From contig JAFNVD010000115.1 of assembly GCA_017383785.1 (NCBI GenBank), positions 1 to 9,948 on the forward strand: a stretch of DNA of 9,948 nt. The letters run 5' to 3'. Each line of letters opens with the position of its first letter. The stretch's first letter is position 1. This DNA comes from Peptococcaceae bacterium. GTDB lineage: Bacteria; Bacillota; Peptococcia; Peptococcales; Peptococcaceae. Below the pieces are notes generated by a model. That model saw only the letters and a list, made by a program, of their open reading frames with translations. It searched no databases and was not told where the DNA came from. Made by a program: the position numbers and the translations under genes. Below, one piece after another: positions 1 through 7,449 of the stretch.

Positions 1-132
1 ATGCCAGGCGACAACATCAAAATGGAAATCGACCTGATCACTACTATTGCTATGGAAGAAGGTTTACGTTTCGCTATTCGTGAAGGTGGCCGTACAGTAG
101 GTTCTGGCGTAGTATCCAGCATCATTGAATAA
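1..132 (+). CDS. tuf: Elongation factor Tu, C-terminal end only
   Basis: This is the 3' end of the gene for EF-Tu, the GTPase that carries aminoacyl-tRNA to the ribosome. Only the last 43 residues lie in the window; the reading frame is open at base 1 and stops with TAA at 130-132. The visible residues belong to the C-terminal beta-barrel (domain III), including the near-invariant EEGLRFAIREGGRTVGSGVV block. Two positions differ from the commonest form: a Thr where many bacteria have Pro before the IAMEEG segment, and Ser for Ala in the final GSGVV. The first visible codon is an internal Met, not the start. A strong terminator follows, so this gene ends its own transcription unit. Confidence 0.97.
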   Translation: MPGDNIKMEIDLITTIAMEEGLRFAIREGGRTVGSGVVSSIIE

Positions 133-162
133 TTAAATATTGGCTGAATAGGCTGATGATAC

Positions 163-197
163 AAGAGCAGCAGGAGATGATCCTGCTGCTCTTTTGT
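163..197 (+). terminator. Rho-independent terminator of tuf
   Basis: A perfect 13-base-pair stem (163-175 with 181-193) closes a five-base GATGA loop and runs into a short T-rich tail (TTTTGTGTT). It lies 30 bases after the tuf stop codon and separates tuf from the GH3 genes. Confidence 0.9.
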
Positions 198-284
198 GTT
201 GCTATGTAGAAGGGTATGCAACAAATTTTTTTTGTAAGTTATATATGGGTTCAGAGATAGGTTTTGTTATCGTAATGTTGGTAT

Positions 285-314
285 TTGCTTTATAATTTCT
301 CTATAGCATACAAT
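285..314 (+). promoter_or_regulatory. Possible promoter of the GH3 gene pair
   Basis: The gap between the tuf terminator and the first GH3 gene must hold a promoter. One candidate is TTGCTT (285-290), an 18-base spacer and TACAAT (309-314). A perfect TATAAT also sits at 291-296, but it lacks a good -35 box at normal spacing; the best match is TATCGT at 268-273. The two cannot be separated by eye, so the region is more certain than the exact boxes. Confidence 0.35.
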
Positions 315-362
315 TGATAGGCTTGTGCCATTGAACTGGTGCAAGGCAGGAGGGCGATTACG

Positions 363-1994
363 ATGCAACTGTGTACAGAACAGAAGAAAACAACATTAGA
401 ACAACTATCAGAAAATTTGGGTTATTTCTATAAAAATGGATGGGATGCTTTGTTTGACAATGGTATGGCCATTCAGGATGCTGTGTTAGCAGATATTTTG
501 GCAATGGCCAAAGATAGTGCTTATGCCAAGGAGAACGGTTTTGCGAATGTGCAAACAAAAGAAGAATTTTTGCAAAAAGCGCCAATCAGTGACTATAATG
601 ATTATCGTCCATACATTCGTGACAATCTGAAAAATGATGCCGGTCAGCTCACAGCTCAAGAAACAGTATATTACCTGTTATCTACCGGTATGAGCAACCA
701 AGGTAAATATTATCCGGAAACTAGATTGGGTGCATTGGCGCGCCAGTTAAATATTGATATTTGGAATATGATGGTGATGCAGACCGTACCGACAGTGAAT
801 CCGACAAATATGAAACTAATGGCGGTAATGACTTGCTTGCCATTGGATCAAGCGGAAAATGGGATTGTGGTACGTCGCACATCGGGACAGGCGGCCAAAG
901 AATTGTGGGAACGTCATCCGCAGTTTTATGTGTATCCGTATGAGTTTTTAGAAGCACAGCTGCCGGAAGATGACAAGGATTACATGGCGGCGCTTTATGT
1001 ACTGAAAGAAAAGAAATTCAACAAATTATGCTGCAATAATATGGCGTACTTCGGAAATATTCTAGACTGGATTGAAAAACGTCCTAATACCATGATTCAG
1101 GATATTCGCACCGGTACCATGTCGGTCAACTTGCCAATAGAAACATGGGAGCAATTAGCCCCATCTTTTGAGGCGGATCCTGCCCGTGCCGATGAGCTGC
1201 AAGCACTGCTAGATGAATATGGCAAGTTGCCGTTAGAAAAAGTATGGCCTGATTTTGCATTTGTAGGGACTTGGATGTCCGGCACTGCCGGAATGTTGGC
1301 AAAAGCTGTACGCCGTCGTTTACCTGCATCTGTAAAATGGATTGCAGAAAGCTATGGAGCAAGCGAGGGGATGTTCACTCTTCCGCGAGAGTTTGACAAT
1401 GCTGCAGGCCCGTTAGCAAGTTTTGTGGGATATTTTGAGTTTTTGCCGCTGGATCAGAGCAGTGGGCCTGTTAATATGACAGAAGTAGAAATCGGGAAGT
1501 ATTACGAACTGATTGTTACGACCTATTCGGGTCTATATCGTTATAATTTACATGACATTGTACGTGTAGACGGATTTACCGGTGACACGGCCAATGTTGA
1601 GTTTGTATGTCGCAGCAGCGATATTTTAGAGCTGCGTAATCAGCGACTCTATGGCTTTGAATTTTTGGAGCTTATGGAACAAGTGCAGAATGATAGCCAG
1701 TGTCCGATGACCATCTATCAAGCCTATGTAGAAGATGGTGCACTGTCAGTCATTGTACAGCCGGATCATGCAGAATGTAATGGAGAAGGTCTGTATGCTT
1801 CATTACAACGTATAACAGCTAGCAAAGGGATTCCTTTGGGGAACTTGTATTTGATGGACAAGCAATATTGTGCGACTCTGTTCAAATCCTTCACGCAGTT
1901 TGGTCGTACGACTCAAACAATTAAACTGCCGCTGATTATGAAACGTAAACCTTTTGAAGAGTTGGTGAAACAAATTTACCATGCAGAATCGTAA
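363..1994 (+). CDS. GH3-family acyl-adenylating enzyme (acyl-acid amido synthetase-like), copy 1
   Basis: A 543-residue cytoplasmic protein of the GH3 family, a branch of the adenylate-forming (ANL) enzymes. Characterised plant members activate a carboxylic acid with ATP and transfer it to an amino acid; the substrate here is unknown. Three family blocks are visible in order: the phosphate-binding loop STGMSNQGK (residues 107-115), the acyl/AMP-site motif YGASEG (331-336), and a long block at 380-402 containing TTYSGLYRYNLHD, whose Asp398 should bind the ATP ribose. Near the C terminus QTIKLP places a conserved Lys at 521. The P-loop has Asn where the usual TSGTTGxPK pattern has Gly, so activity should be tested. 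I chose ATG 363 because AGGAGG lies nine bases upstream; an in-frame GTG at 339 lies upstream of that site and has no support. The gene overlaps the next GH3 gene by 14 bases. The family assignment is strong; the substrate and reaction are inferred. Confidence 0.88.
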   Translation: MQLCTEQKKTTLEQLSENLGYFYKNGWDALFDNGMAIQDAVLADILAMAKDSAYAKENGFANVQTKEEFLQKAPISDYNDYRPYIRDNLKNDAGQLTAQETVYYLLSTGMSNQGKYYPETRLGALARQLNIDIWNMMVMQTVPTVNPTNMKLMAVMTCLPLDQAENGIVVRRTSGQAAKELWERHPQFYVYPYEFLEAQLPEDDKDYMAALYVLKEKKFNKLCCNNMAYFGNILDWIEKRPNTMIQDIRTGTMSVNLPIETWEQLAPSFEADPARADELQALLDEYGKLPLEKVWPDFAFVGTWMSGTAGMLAKAVRRRLPASVKWIAESYGASEGMFTLPREFDNAAGPLASFVGYFEFLPLDQSSGPVNMTEVEIGKYYELIVTTYSGLYRYNLHDIVRVDGFTGDTANVEFVCRSSDILELRNQRLYGFEFLELMEQVQNDSQCPMTIYQAYVEDGALSVIVQPDHAECNGEGLYASLQRITASKGIPLGNLYLMDKQYCATLFKSFTQFGRTTQTIKLPLIMKRKPFEELVKQIYHAES

Positions 1995-3681
1995 AACTAT
2001 GTATGACAAAGAAATATATCATGCGATTTTCGAGCCGGATGCAAGTAATCCGGCTTCTGCCATGCCGGAACGATTGAGTGCAGTGCATCCACTGAAAGTG
2101 TATGATAATTTGCCATCCTTGTATGAGGATTGCGAAGCAGTACAGCGTAAAGTGCTGGAAGAAATTTTGATACGTGCTCAGGGTACTGCTTACGCTGCTG
2201 ACCATGATTTGAACGGGGTATATACCTTAGAGGCGTGGCGCAATGTTGCAAAAGCCACACTGTATGCTGATTATCAGCCATACGTGGAACGGGAAATGGA
2301 AGGCCATATTGGGCAGCTGTACAATGCGGAAACAGCATTGTATGTAGCTACTACCGGCAGTACAGGTAATATCAAATATTTTCTGGAAAGCAAAGCCGGA
2401 AATACTGCTAAAGATTTTATGATGACGGTACGAGGACTGTATTTGCGTCATACATTGCCAATCATCGCCAATATGGAAGCTAAAAATCTCACCATAACCA
2501 ACTATGCTCCGTTAGATAATGGGCACGACAAACAGACCCTAACAGTACGTGCTTCCGGGCAAACTGCACGTAATATTCGCAAACGCACCGGTACCATGAA
2601 TATTCTTTCCGTGGAATTCTGGGAAACTTCCGGTATTGCTGCTCGTGACCGCGATTATTTGATTGCAGTATATGCATTAAATGAAGCGATGTTTAGCAAA
2701 GTTTGCTGCAACAATTTGATTCATTTTGGCCGTATTTTAGATCGCATTATAGCGGAAGGGCAGCAAATGATTCAGGATATTAGAACCGGTGAATTTTCGG
2801 TACCAATGCCGGAGGAGGCTCGTAGCTTGCTGCGAGAGGAATTTTTGCCTAATCCTGATCGAGCAGACGCGTTACAAGCAATCTACGAAAAACATAATTG
2901 CCTCATTACTTGCCCCGATGACATTGAAGCTATTTGGCCGGAACTACAGGCCGCTATGGGCTGGCTTGCCGCATCTGTAGGTCGTGATGCGCGTGAAGTG
3001 CTGCGTCGCTTGCCGAAAAAGGTAAAATGCCATGATATGGGCTACGGTGCCAGTGAAGGGAAACTCACGATTCCAATGAAGCTGGGTTCTGCTACGGGTG
3101 CGTGTGCACCATTTAATTGTTTTTATGAATTTTTGCCGCTAGAGCAAAAAGGGAATAAGGATGTCCAGCCGTTATGTATGTGGGAAGTAGAAAAAGGAAA
3201 ACATTATGAATTAATGATAACCACATATTCTGGTTTGTATCGATACAATATGCTGGACGTAGTAAAAGTAGTGGACTTTATTGGACGTACACCGATTATT
3301 GTATTCTGCGGTAAAAGCAGTGATCGGCTAATCGTTGATGGAAAAACAATTTACGGATATCAGATTGCTGATGCCGCTCAAGTGGTAGAAGGTCAGCTTG
3401 GGATAGAGTTCGATTTGGTGCAAGCGTTCGTCACGGATAATGGATATGCTGTGATGCTTGAGACAAAAAATCAAGTAAACTACGATGTGTTAAAACAGAC
3501 GATTGGGCAGGTGGCAAAGGCGCAGTGTGGTTATGTGCCGGACACCATTTATATTATGGATCATCAGTATAAAGATAGCCTGTTTACTGAGCGTACCCGC
3601 ATTGATCGCGGGGCGTGTGGAATTAAGTTACCGATTGTAATTAGCGAAGTACCAAAACAGCACATTATGCAAGTATTATAA
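1981..3681 (+). CDS. GH3-family acyl-adenylating enzyme (acyl-acid amido synthetase-like), copy 2
   Basis: A 566-residue paralogue of the preceding protein, from the same ATP-dependent acyl-activating family. Its phosphate loop TTGSTGNIK (residues 124-132) fits the ANL pattern better than copy 1. YGASEG lies at 355-360 and the HYELMITTYSGLYRYN block begins at 408, with the expected ribose-binding Asp at 426. Near the C terminus IKLP keeps Lys549, but the nearby Gln of copy 1 is absent. Both copies share blocks such as CCNN, MIQDIRTG, EFLPL and LYRYN, so they look like an old tandem duplication that has since diverged widely. Translation begins inside the end of copy 1 (14-base overlap) with no strong ribosome binding site, so it is probably coupled. 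The ATG at 1999 is an alternative start that would remove six residues and the overlap. Substrate unknown. Confidence 0.87.
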   Translation: MQNRKTMYDKEIYHAIFEPDASNPASAMPERLSAVHPLKVYDNLPSLYEDCEAVQRKVLEEILIRAQGTAYAADHDLNGVYTLEAWRNVAKATLYADYQPYVEREMEGHIGQLYNAETALYVATTGSTGNIKYFLESKAGNTAKDFMMTVRGLYLRHTLPIIANMEAKNLTITNYAPLDNGHDKQTLTVRASGQTARNIRKRTGTMNILSVEFWETSGIAARDRDYLIAVYALNEAMFSKVCCNNLIHFGRILDRIIAEGQQMIQDIRTGEFSVPMPEEARSLLREEFLPNPDRADALQAIYEKHNCLITCPDDIEAIWPELQAAMGWLAASVGRDAREVLRRLPKKVKCHDMGYGASEGKLTIPMKLGSATGACAPFNCFYEFLPLEQKGNKDVQPLCMWEVEKGKHYELMITTYSGLYRYNMLDVVKVVDFIGRTPIIVFCGKSSDRLIVDGKTIYGYQIADAAQVVEGQLGIEFDLVQAFVTDNGYAVMLETKNQVNYDVLKQTIGQVAKAQCGYVPDTIYIMDHQYKDSLFTERTRIDRGACGIKLPIVISEVPKQHIMQVL

Positions 3682-3689
3682 ATAAAAAG

Positions 3690-3716
3690 AAAAGGGGTGT
3701 CCAAGGACCCCTTTTT
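3690..3716 (+). terminator. Terminator after the GH3 pair, probably bidirectional
   Basis: AAAAGGGGT (3690-3698) pairs with ACCCCTTTT (3707-3715) around an eight-base loop and is followed by T. Because the stem base is A-rich on one side and T-rich on the other, and further A residues lie upstream, it has a T-tract on both strands. It can therefore also end the converging LysR gene, whose stop codon lies 23 bases away. Confidence 0.85.
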
Positions 3717-3738
3717 GTGTGCGTTATGACAGATTGTA

Positions 3739-4635
3739 TTAAATAACCGATGCGACAATACTTGCCAACTCTTTTAACAGAGGATGGGGATTGGTTTCCG
3801 GGTAAAGGGTAGCATGATAAATGATCTGCTGAGCCCCTTCTAATGGACGGGCGACAAAATGCTTGTTGTCCAGCATTTTATCAAACACATAGCGCGGCAT
3901 TAACGATACCACATCCATTTCTTTCATGAGAAGACGGTGGACTTCGGTGTTGTTAGATACATACAAGGCACGTTGCGCATTATTGCCCGATGTTTTGAAC
4001 AAAGGTACAACATTCAGATAAGTGAATGGACGAGTGGCGATATCGGCCTGTTCAATCACTTCTTTAGAGGCTAACGGTGATGCGATGGAAGCGCAAGCGA
4101 CCAAACGGTCAGTCAGCATAATGTTGTGATGGAACGTATCTGCATCATATTCGGTTAGCTGTTCTAAGAAGAAGTCTTCATTGATACTCAGAAAGGCAAT
4201 GTCACATTTTTTTTCTTTGATGGCCGGGACGATATCATGATAGCTGGCCTCTCGGATAGAAATGCGGATTTTTGGATGCCGCTTCTGAAAAACGGCAATC
4301 GCCATCGGTAATACACCGCTTACCAGCACAGAAGATACTAAGATTTTTATCTGTTTTACGGATTTATCTGATTGATTGTTTTGTAACGCAAATTGGTTTT
4401 GCAGTGCATCATATTGTTTGAGAAATGGGTCGCTTAATTCTAAAAGATCTCGTGCTTCTTTGGTGAGAATGACACCGAAAGGAGAACGATCTAACAGGGT
4501 GACATTCAATTCTTTTTCTAATTGTCGAATATTGTTTGACAAAGATTGTTGGGAAAGAAAGAATCGGTTTGCCGTTTTCGATATGGAATTGGTAAATTGT
4601 AAATCGCTTAGATAACGCAACTGTTCAATACGCAT
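3739..4635 (-). CDS. LysR-type transcriptional regulator
   Basis: A 298-residue DNA-binding regulator. The first 60 or so residues form the LysR winged helix-turn-helix: MRIEQLRYL, then the recognition region ISKTANRFFLSQQSLSNNI (residues 18-36), then RQLEKELNVTLLDRS. Residues from about 90 onward form the ligand-binding domain, with the usual ILVSSVL opening strand and a CDIAFLS strand. The start at 4635 is set by AGGAGG six bases upstream; another in-frame ATG at 4653 would place this site inside the gene. It is transcribed away from the SulP cluster and shares a 235-base intergenic region with it, the classic LysR arrangement for regulating the divergent neighbour. It converges on the GH3 genes, so control of those is less obvious. 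The ligand cannot be predicted from sequence. Confidence 0.93.
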   Translation of the reverse strand: MRIEQLRYLSDLQFTNSISKTANRFFLSQQSLSNNIRQLEKELNVTLLDRSPFGVILTKEARDLLELSDPFLKQYDALQNQFALQNNQSDKSVKQIKILVSSVLVSGVLPMAIAVFQKRHPKIRISIREASYHDIVPAIKEKKCDIAFLSINEDFFLEQLTEYDADTFHHNIMLTDRLVACASIASPLASKEVIEQADIATRPFTYLNVVPLFKTSGNNAQRALYVSNNTEVHRLLMKEMDVVSLMPRYVFDKMLDNKHFVARPLEGAQQIIYHATLYPETNPHPLLKELASIVASVI

Positions 4636-4681
4636 AGTATGCCTCCTAAACAAAACAATAGCATCATGTTGAATTACTTGT

Positions 4682-4710
4682 ATTATACGTGTTGTACTGT
4701 GATTTGTAAA
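4682..4710 (-). promoter_or_regulatory. Promoter of the LysR regulator gene
   Basis: Read on the minus strand, TTTACA (4710-4705) is followed after exactly 17 bases by a perfect TATAAT (4687-4682). This sigma-70-type promoter lies about 50 bases before the regulator's start codon. Confidence 0.8.
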
Positions 4711-4727
4711 GCAATCTAGCTAATGAT

Positions 4728-4742
4728 ACAAAATATTTTTGT
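4728..4742. promoter_or_regulatory. Inverted repeat, possible LysR operator
   Basis: ACAAAA TAT TTTTGT is a perfect six-base inverted repeat with a three-base centre. It sits just upstream of the regulator's own -35 box and about 30 bases upstream of the proposed SulP promoter. LysR proteins usually bind AT-rich interrupted palindromes in this position, so it is a candidate site; in AT-rich DNA such a repeat could also be chance. Confidence 0.35.
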
Positions 4743-4770
4743 GTGAGATAAAAACATAAAGAAGTGACTA

Positions 4771-4799
4771 TTGTAATCATGTTTGGATTGCGCTAAAAT
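4771..4799 (+). promoter_or_regulatory. Likely promoter of the SulP cluster
   Basis: TTGTAA (4771-4776) and TAAAAT (4794-4799) are separated by 17 bases and match four of six and five of six consensus positions. A weak -35 box fits a promoter that depends on an activator such as the divergent LysR protein. The downstream DNA is AT-rich, so other -10 choices exist. Confidence 0.45.
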
Positions 4800-4812
4800 A
4801 TATAAAATATAG

Positions 4813-4825
4813 ACTATTCGATAGT
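4813..4825. repeat. Short palindrome downstream of the SulP promoter
   Basis: ACTAT TCG ATAGT is a perfect five-base inverted repeat with a three-base centre. It lies at about +10 to +20 relative to the proposed promoter and could be an operator, but it is short. Confidence 0.3.
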
Positions 4826-4870
4826 ATACAGAACTAGCGTGTTGATGTTTGAAGGGAGTATGAAAGAGAA

Positions 4871-6322
4871 ATGCAACTAAAGAAAGAATTGAATGAATGG
4901 TTTGGCAATGCCAAAGGGGATATTTTAGCCGGGCTTGTATCGTCTTGCGCTGTTATTCCGGAAGTAGTAGGCTTTTGTATTGTAGCTGGCATTAGTCCTA
5001 TGATGGGTTTATATGCATCGTTTTGGCTGACTGTATTGATGGCATTTATCGGTGGGCGTCCGGGTATGATTTCTGCTGCTGCCGGCTCTATGACTATGGT
5101 TATTGTAAGTTTGGTACGTGACCATGGGCCGGAATACCTCATGGTAGCTACCATTTTGTGCGGTGTAATCATGGCAATTTTAGGTGTTTTAAAAGTCGGG
5201 AACTTAGTAAAGCTGATTCCGAACAGTGTAAACATTGGGTTCGTAAATGCGTTGGCGATTTTGATTTTCACTTCTCAGTTTGTAAACTTTGAGGGTGAAG
5301 GATGGCAGATGTATGCGTTGGTAGCGTTGGGGATTGCTATCATCTATCTGTTCCCAAGAGTGACAAAAGTGGTACCGTCTACACTGGTAGCGGTTATCGT
5401 GGTAACTGCCATTGCAATCTTTGGTGATGTGCAGGTGCGTACCATTGGCGATATCGGCAATATTACAGCGACATTGCCGGCATTCCACATTCCTGCAGTG
5501 CCATTGACATTAGAGACCTTATTGATTGTATTGCCATATTCTTTCTCTTTGGCATTGGTTGGTTTGGTAGAAACCTTATTGACCTCTAAAGTAATTGATG
5601 AAATGACAGATACCGTAGGGGACCGCAACCGTGAATGTCGCGGTTTGGGGATTGCCAACGTGGTATCCGGTTTCTTTGGCGGTACTTGCGGTTGTGCGAT
5701 GATTGCACAGGCGATTGTAAATGTCAACTCCGGTGGTCGTGGCAGATTGTCCAACTTTACCTCCGGTACATTCCTGATGGTATTGATCTTCTTATTGAAC
5801 GATTTTATGGTGCAGATTCCACTGGCAGCCTTGGTAGCAGTTATGATTACAGCTTCTATTGCTACTTTTGACTGGGATTCTCTGCGCAACTTAACCAAAA
5901 TGCCACGGACTGATGCTTTGGTAATCGTGGTAGTTGTAGCGGTAGTTACCGTTACAAGCAATCTTGCGTACGGGGTAGTAATTGGTTTGGTAATGACAGC
6001 AATCTTCTTTGCGATGAAAATGTCCAAAATCAAAGTAGAAAAAGCTATGCATGGTAATACCGTGACATACAATGTTATCGGTCAGGTTTTCTTTGCATCT
6101 ACCGAACCAATGATGGATGCATTTGATTTCAAAGGTGATGCAGAGTTCGTTATTTTAGACTTCACAAATGCAACTCTTTTGGACGAATCCGCAGCAACAG
6201 CATTGAAAAAATCTGTGAGCAAATTTGAAGGCTATGGCAAACAGGTAGAAGTACGCGGGCTGGATGCAAGCAGTGTCGCTTTGGTGAGCACACTGTATGG
6301 TCCGAAAAAACAGAGCATATAA
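4871..6322 (+). CDS. SulP-family anion transporter with short STAS domain
   Basis: A 483-residue inner-membrane protein of the SulP/SLC26 family, which moves anions such as sulfate, bicarbonate or dicarboxylates; the substrate here cannot be told. Residues 1-15 are cytoplasmic. Hydrophobic segments then run to about residue 380, starting with the family opening GDILAGLVSSCAVIPEVVGF. The family loop ETLLTSKVIDEMT and the GGTCGCAMIAQA block (from 270) replace the more common GG.GGCAMIGQ form. A C-terminal STAS domain (about 395-483) carries the LDFTNATLLDES stretch, with Ser440 near the usual phosphorylation position. The whole protein is shorter than typical SulP transporters of about 550 residues, mainly because the STAS domain is compact. 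ATG 4871 is the only in-frame start after a stop at 4850; its ribosome binding site is weak or distant (GAAGGGAG at 4851-4858). It is the first gene of a cluster of three. Confidence 0.9.
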   Translation: MQLKKELNEWFGNAKGDILAGLVSSCAVIPEVVGFCIVAGISPMMGLYASFWLTVLMAFIGGRPGMISAAAGSMTMVIVSLVRDHGPEYLMVATILCGVIMAILGVLKVGNLVKLIPNSVNIGFVNALAILIFTSQFVNFEGEGWQMYALVALGIAIIYLFPRVTKVVPSTLVAVIVVTAIAIFGDVQVRTIGDIGNITATLPAFHIPAVPLTLETLLIVLPYSFSLALVGLVETLLTSKVIDEMTDTVGDRNRECRGLGIANVVSGFFGGTCGCAMIAQAIVNVNSGGRGRLSNFTSGTFLMVLIFLLNDFMVQIPLAALVAVMITASIATFDWDSLRNLTKMPRTDALVIVVVVAVVTVTSNLAYGVVIGLVMTAIFFAMKMSKIKVEKAMHGNTVTYNVIGQVFFASTEPMMDAFDFKGDAEFVILDFTNATLLDESAATALKKSVSKFEGYGKQVEVRGLDASSVALVSTLYGPKKQSI

Positions 6323-6346
6323 AAGACAAGGACAGGAGGAATTCGT

Positions 6347-7408
6347 ATGTTAAATTTAGTAGCACCGGGTCCGAAACTGATTGTAGCAAAAACAGAAAAC
6401 CAACTGGCGCTGAAACAATATTTGCAAGAACAGTTCCAGGCTGTGGAAATGGAGCAGCTAGGCTTAGGAACAGACTATCATAGTATCAAATGTATTGTAT
6501 GCGTGGCAGATGCTGTGCAGCCGGCTGCAGGGCTTCTCTATTTAGGGATGACGCAAACTGTTGAGTATGTATTGTGCCAATTGATGCATGCGGAAGCAAA
6601 ACCGCTGATTACAGCTGTGCGCGCACTGCCGCAGGTAATTGTGTTCAATAGTTTAGGGGAACATGCCCCTGTGGTAGATAAAATGCAAGCAGAGTTTCAG
6701 TGCGAGCGTGTGGCAATTCGAGATGTACTGCAGCGTGAAAATAACGAAGGGGTTATTGTCGTATTTTTGATGCAGGAAACAGAAGGCGGACGCGCATTTT
6801 ATCAGGAGACCTTATTTGTACAACAGTCTTATGAAGATTTAATCGGTTATTTGCGTATCCATGCACCTCGCTATTTGGCAAAAGCGTTTGCACCAAATGC
6901 ATGGCATATGGTGGATTTGCACATTTACGATCGCTATGAAGTATATGATTTGCAATACAAACGTATGGTAAAAGCCATTCAGGCTTTGGGCTTGGGCTAT
7001 ATCGTGACTGAAACCTGGAACCGTGAAGTAAGCACATTTTCTGACCCGGTAGGCACTTATCATATTCGCTTGCTGACATTTTTAGAACCACTGGAGCTGA
7101 AAAAACTGCTTGTGGGCTTAGAGTATAGTGCGAGCAATCGCCGTATCGTAGATTTGAATTTAGTATGGCACAACAAAAAGGTGTCTTGGAAAAACCTGCT
7201 GGATAACAAAGAAATCCGCAAACAGCTGAAAGACACCACAGCACCGTTTTTTCCAAAATCCAATTTCTTTGCAGTGCAAAATGATAAAGCATTGTTGATC
7301 AAACATTGTGTAGAAACTGTGCAGGGCAAGCTTTCCGAAGAAGACAAAGAAGCACTGCGTGAGCTGGAGCGTGCCATTGTGGCTCTTGGCAAAGAAGATG
7401 AAGAATAA
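6347..7408 (+). CDS. Uncharacterised 353-residue soluble protein, second gene of the SulP cluster
   Basis: I do not recognise this protein family. The start at ATG 6347 is firm: AGGAGG lies seven bases upstream, and the gene begins 25 bases after the SulP stop, so the two are almost certainly co-transcribed. The protein has no signal peptide or membrane segment. Its N-terminal half alternates short hydrophobic stretches such as KCIVCVADAV, PQVIVFNSLG and GVIVVFLMQE with helices, which suggests an alpha/beta fold. The middle, around residues 185-215, is rich in aromatic and charged residues (WHMVDLHIYDRYEVYDLQY). The C terminus is a charged helix ending in several acidic residues. There is no CxxC pair, Walker motif or recognisable nucleotide site. 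Its position between a transporter and a radical SAM enzyme makes a partner or accessory role plausible, but that is inference. Confidence 0.85.
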   Translation: MLNLVAPGPKLIVAKTENQLALKQYLQEQFQAVEMEQLGLGTDYHSIKCIVCVADAVQPAAGLLYLGMTQTVEYVLCQLMHAEAKPLITAVRALPQVIVFNSLGEHAPVVDKMQAEFQCERVAIRDVLQRENNEGVIVVFLMQETEGGRAFYQETLFVQQSYEDLIGYLRIHAPRYLAKAFAPNAWHMVDLHIYDRYEVYDLQYKRMVKAIQALGLGYIVTETWNREVSTFSDPVGTYHIRLLTFLEPLELKKLLVGLEYSASNRRIVDLNLVWHNKKVSWKNLLDNKEIRKQLKDTTAPFFPKSNFFAVQNDKALLIKHCVETVQGKLSEEDKEALRELERAIVALGKEDEE

Positions 7409-7449
7409 TTTTGAAGAAAGTATGTTGCAGGTATAGGAGGAGAAAGCCT

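Noticed and set aside
339..362. Upstream GTG start for the first GH3 gene
   Set aside because: It would place the consensus AGGAGG inside the gene and has no ribosome binding site itself; ATG 363 fits far better.
5344..6072. Long antisense open frame (242 codons) within the SulP gene
   Set aside because: It is low-complexity, rich in Thr, Ile, Val and Ala, and mirrors the codons of a membrane protein on the other strand; no ribosome binding site or family match is visible.
6753..7292. Antisense open frame (179 codons) within the unknown gene
   Set aside because: It lies wholly inside a well-supported gene and has no start signal or recognisable domain.
7411..7449. Upstream TTG start for the radical SAM gene
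   Set aside because: The AGGAGG at 7435-7440 points to ATG 7450, and the extra residues contain no recognisable feature.
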